DNA of 14,344 nt from the NCBI GenBank assembly GCA_002308635.1, contig DBWG01000135.1:286-14629 (forward strand), written 5' to 3'. The first letter of the stretch is position 1, and the number at the start of each line of letters is the position of its first letter. The notes under the pieces are model-generated. The model had not been told where the DNA came from, did no database searches, and worked only from the letters and a program-made list of their open reading frames with translations. The stretch comes from Ruminococcaceae bacterium UBA1244. GTDB taxonomy: Bacteria; Bacillota; Clostridia; Oscillospirales; Acutalibacteraceae. The translations under genes and the position numbers were made by a program. Of this stretch, positions 11,922 through 14,344 are shown one piece after another.

Positions 11922-14344
11922 TTCTTTTTGTTTATCTTTTTGTCAAACATCATCTTTGTTATAAAATATCCCAGAGTTCCGGCAGCAGCCGTAATAAAAG
12001 GCTGAGCATAATCTTTCAGAAAGTACGGGAGCGAGAGAGGATGTATCACGACCTGTATAACAACAAATACGATCGCAAACACAACGGCTTTTCCGAATTC
12101 GGATTGTCTGGGCTTGGGACTTTTGCGGGTCATATTGGAAAGAAGACCTCCGAAACAGCCCATGAAGATAAGTGTTAAGACCGGTATGAATACGAAGCTT
12201 TTAACAAGCGAACCGAACAGGAAGAACAGCAGAATGAAGGAAAGGATCCCGCCTCCGAGACAAATAAAATTGCTTATTGTCCTTATCTTTTTGTATTTGT
12301 TTGTTTCAAGAATAATTTCAAGATCCTTGATATCATTCTCATCCACTGTCATGCCAAGAGCTTTTGCGTTTTTAAAGCACGTCAGAGCCTGAAGCGGATT
12401 CTGTCTGACGCCGTATCCGTTTTTGTATATCCTTCCGAGATAGATATATGCAGGGGGATATCCATTGTTGGCAGTCTGTTCAAAGAGTGTCTTTGCCATT
12501 CCATAGTCCACATCAAATCCCTGTCCCAGAAGATACATTTCTCCGAGTGCGCATTTTGCTTCGTCAGAGCCCTGGTCTGACGCTTTCTGATAGAAACCGA
12601 TCGCTCCGTTATAATCCTTTTTGGTGCCCTTTCCTTCTCTGTTATAATTTCCGCATTTGACCATAGCCTCAACCGATCCGTTGTCTGCGGCGCGCTTATA
12701 CCATTTCAGAGCCTCAACATAATCCGTTTTTTCACTTTCATAAAGATTTCCAAGGCGGAGCTGGGCATCAACGTTGCTGCTGTCTTTTTCGGCTGCGCTC
12801 ATCAGCCATTTCATTGCCTCATCCTTTTGGGTCTGTTTATGTATGACGTTATTCTTCCCGCAGGATTTACATTTTACAACGCCTTTTCCGACCGGAACGA
12901 CCAGTTTTTCACCGCAGAATTTACAAACAGGCTCCTGTTCGTTGAAGGCTGCTTCATTGTTGTCATAAAGAACGCCTATGCGGTACATGGCGAGAGGATG
13001 TTTTTTTTGTGCGGCATAAGTATAGAATTTAAGAGCGGCTTCCTTATCCTGGATAACGCCACTGCCCTCGTCATAGATCAGTGCAAGACGATAGAAAGCC
13101 TCCGGAGAACCGGAAACGCCTCCCTTCTGGAGCAGGTTTATTCCCTTTTCTGTATTTTTTTCGACCACATCTCCTTCAAGATACATGGTGCCGAGACGCA
13201 GACAGGCATCAGGCTGGTAAAGTGAAGAGGCTTTTTCAAACTGTTCTACAGCGTCCGCCGGGTTCTTTTCGCAGCCCGTACCGTTCATATACATTTCTCC
13301 GAGCTTATATATTGCTGCGGGATATTTTTTTTCGGCGGCGCTTTTTGTCAGCAGGAATGCTTTTTCGGTATCCTGTTCGGTTCCCTCTCCTTTTTCAAGC
13401 ATTCCGGCAAGCATAAATTCTGATTCGGTATTCCCGTTATCAGCTCCGATGCGGAAATACTTTGCGGCCTCTTCATTGTTTTTGACAACGCCGGTACCGT
13501 AGTAGTACATCTTTCCGAGATTCAGGTTTGCTTCGTCACAGCCCTTTTCCACGGCCTTTTTATAATAATCAAATGCCTTTTTGGTATCCTTGGAAACATT
13601 TATGCCTTTTTCATAAAAGGTGCCGAGTTTGTTGAAGGCGTCGGGCTCGTTTCTGTCGGCAGCGAGCATATAAAATTCCATGGCCTTTTTCCTGTCTGCC
13701 GGAACGCCCTTTCCCTCATCATATATCCGGCCCGCAAGATAGGCGCCTCTGCTGCTTCCCTGATCGGAAGCCTCCCTGTAAAGCCTGAGTGCTTCCGAAT
13801 AGCTTCTTGTAACGGCTTCACCTTTTTCATAGATCTCTCCGAGCAATACTTCTGCCTCGTTATCCTTATTGTCGGCAGCAAGTTTCAGACTTGAAACGGC
13901 GGCGGCAACGTCCTTTTTTGTGCCGTTTCCGGTTAACCGCAGCTTTGCCAATTCTCTGATAGAGGGAATAACTCCCTGTTTTGCCGATCTTTCAAACCAT
14001 TCCGCAGCTTTTTCGGCAGACTCATCCGCGCCCACTCCTGTGATGTACATTGATCCCAGCACATACTGAGCCTCTCTGTCTCCTTTTTCGGCAGACTTGC
14101 TTATCCAGTCAAATCCAGCAGGATAATCACGCGACCTGATAAGTGCCATTCCGAGTTCTCTCTGAGCGGCCGGATTTTCTTTTTTTGCAGCTTCCGTCAG
14201 ATATTCGTCAGCCTTTACAGTGTCCGCAGCAATACCCTTTCCATTACGGTAGATGAAACTAAGCTTGTACATAGCGTCCGTATTTTCAAGCTCTGCTGCT
14301 TTCTGATACAGCCTTATTGCTTCCTGCGGATTTTTTTCTGTTCC
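11918..14344 (-). CDS. Sel1-repeat protein with embedded zinc ribbon and C-terminal membrane region (5' end outside window)
   Basis: The frame is open to the window edge, where it encodes part of another Sel1 repeat (NPQEAIRLYQKAAELEN), so the ATG at 14272 is internal; 808 codons are visible. I count 17 complete Sel1 (TPR-like) repeats of about 36 residues with LG.MY..G.GV and A..(W/Y)(Y/F).KAA..G patterns, normally protein-protein scaffolds. In the 13th, between its two helices, a zinc ribbon is inserted (CKFC and CKSC; residues 450-471 counted from the 14272 Met, bases about 12925-12860). After the array come about four hydrophobic segments (about 667-687, 692-712, 728-746 and 755-774 from the same Met) and a lysine/asparagine-rich tail. 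The scaffold is therefore likely cytosolic and membrane-tethered at its C-terminus. Partners unknown. Confidence 0.88.
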   Translation of the reverse strand, partial: GTEKNPQEAIRLYQKAAELENTDAMYKLSFIYRNGKGIAADTVKADEYLTEAAKKENPAAQRELGMALIRSRDYPAGFDWISKSAEKGDREAQYVLGSMYITGVGADESAEKAAEWFERSAKQGVIPSIRELAKLRLTGNGTKKDVAAAVSSLKLAADNKDNEAEVLLGEIYEKGEAVTRSYSEALRLYREASDQGSSRGAYLAGRIYDEGKGVPADRKKAMEFYMLAADRNEPDAFNKLGTFYEKGINVSKDTKKAFDYYKKAVEKGCDEANLNLGKMYYYGTGVVKNNEEAAKYFRIGADNGNTESEFMLAGMLEKGEGTEQDTEKAFLLTKSAAEKKYPAAIYKLGEMYMNGTGCEKNPADAVEQFEKASSLYQPDACLRLGTMYLEGDVVEKNTEKGINLLQKGGVSGSPEAFYRLALIYDEGSGVIQDKEAALKFYTYAAQKKHPLAMYRIGVLYDNNEAAFNEQEPVCKFCGEKLVVPVGKGVVKCKSCGKNNVIHKQTQKDEAMKWLMSAAEKDSSNVDAQLRLGNLYESEKTDYVEALKWYKRAADNGSVEAMVKCGNYNREGKGTKKDYNGAIGFYQKASDQGSDEAKCALGEMYLLGQGFDVDYGMAKTLFEQTANNGYPPAYIYLGRIYKNGYGVRQNPLQALTCFKNAKALGMTVDENDIKDLEIILETNKYKKIRTISNFICLGGGILSFILLFFLFGSLVKSFVFIPVLTLIFMGCFGGLLSNMTRKSPKPRQSEFGKAVVFAIVFVVIQVVIHPLSLPYFLKDYAQPFITAAAGTLGYFITKMMFDKKINKKN

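Noticed and set aside
12827..13225. Plus-strand open frame opposite the Sel1 gene
   Set aside because: It is a shadow of the regular repeat coding pattern on the minus strand, with no recognisable domain.

Overview
The window looks like a Bacillota (Clostridia) chromosome, most likely Ruminococcus or a close Oscillospiraceae relative. This is inferred from moderate-to-low GC, strong AGGAGG ribosome binding sites, InlB-type and tyrosine-rich repeats in a surface protein, Sel1 arrays, and Zn-ribbon/TPR/TIR proteins of a type I associate with gut Firmicutes. No rRNA, tRNA, CRISPR array or insertion sequence was seen.

Layout, left to right. (1) Positions 1-1416 (+) hold the C-terminal end of a large repetitive surface/secreted protein. 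It has an InlB-like B repeat and then four units with an exact 276-bp period, and is followed by a strong terminator. (2) Positions 1417-1696 are non-coding and structured: terminator, second hairpin, 28-bp palindrome, and an extended -10 promoter with an operator-like inverted repeat. (3) Positions 1697-2353 (+) encode a small serine recombinase. (4) From the right edge to 2379 everything is on the minus strand. In transcription order: a truncated Sel1-repeat protein with an embedded zinc ribbon and a C-terminal membrane region; a terminator whose loop carries a possible promoter; a lipoprotein; a secreted SGNH hydrolase with a C-type lectin domain (ATGA overlap with the lipoprotein gene); and three tandem paralogues each built as Zn-ribbon, TPR-like, TIR, TPR-like, long-unit ankyrin array and a conserved tail.

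The three TIR-ankyrin genes are the most striking content. They lie 12-14 nt apart, and the ribosome binding sites of the second and third genes touch or overlap the preceding stop codon. All keep the glutamate that aligns with the catalytic Glu of SARM1-type TIR NADases. They differ mainly in ankyrin content (about 7, 5 and 4 units) and share an extreme C-terminal motif (GW[KR]G plus three residues). A reasonable hypothesis is a family of cytosolic, possibly NAD+-cleaving effectors with diversified ankyrin sensor surfaces, encoded with envelope proteins (lipoprotein, lectin-bearing esterase). Whether this is defence, envelope-stress signalling or something else cannot be decided from sequence alone. 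The base Zn-ribbon/TPR/TIR family is known; the ankyrin fusion, the tandem triplication and the linkage to a lectin-SGNH hydrolase are the parts I consider potentially undescribed.
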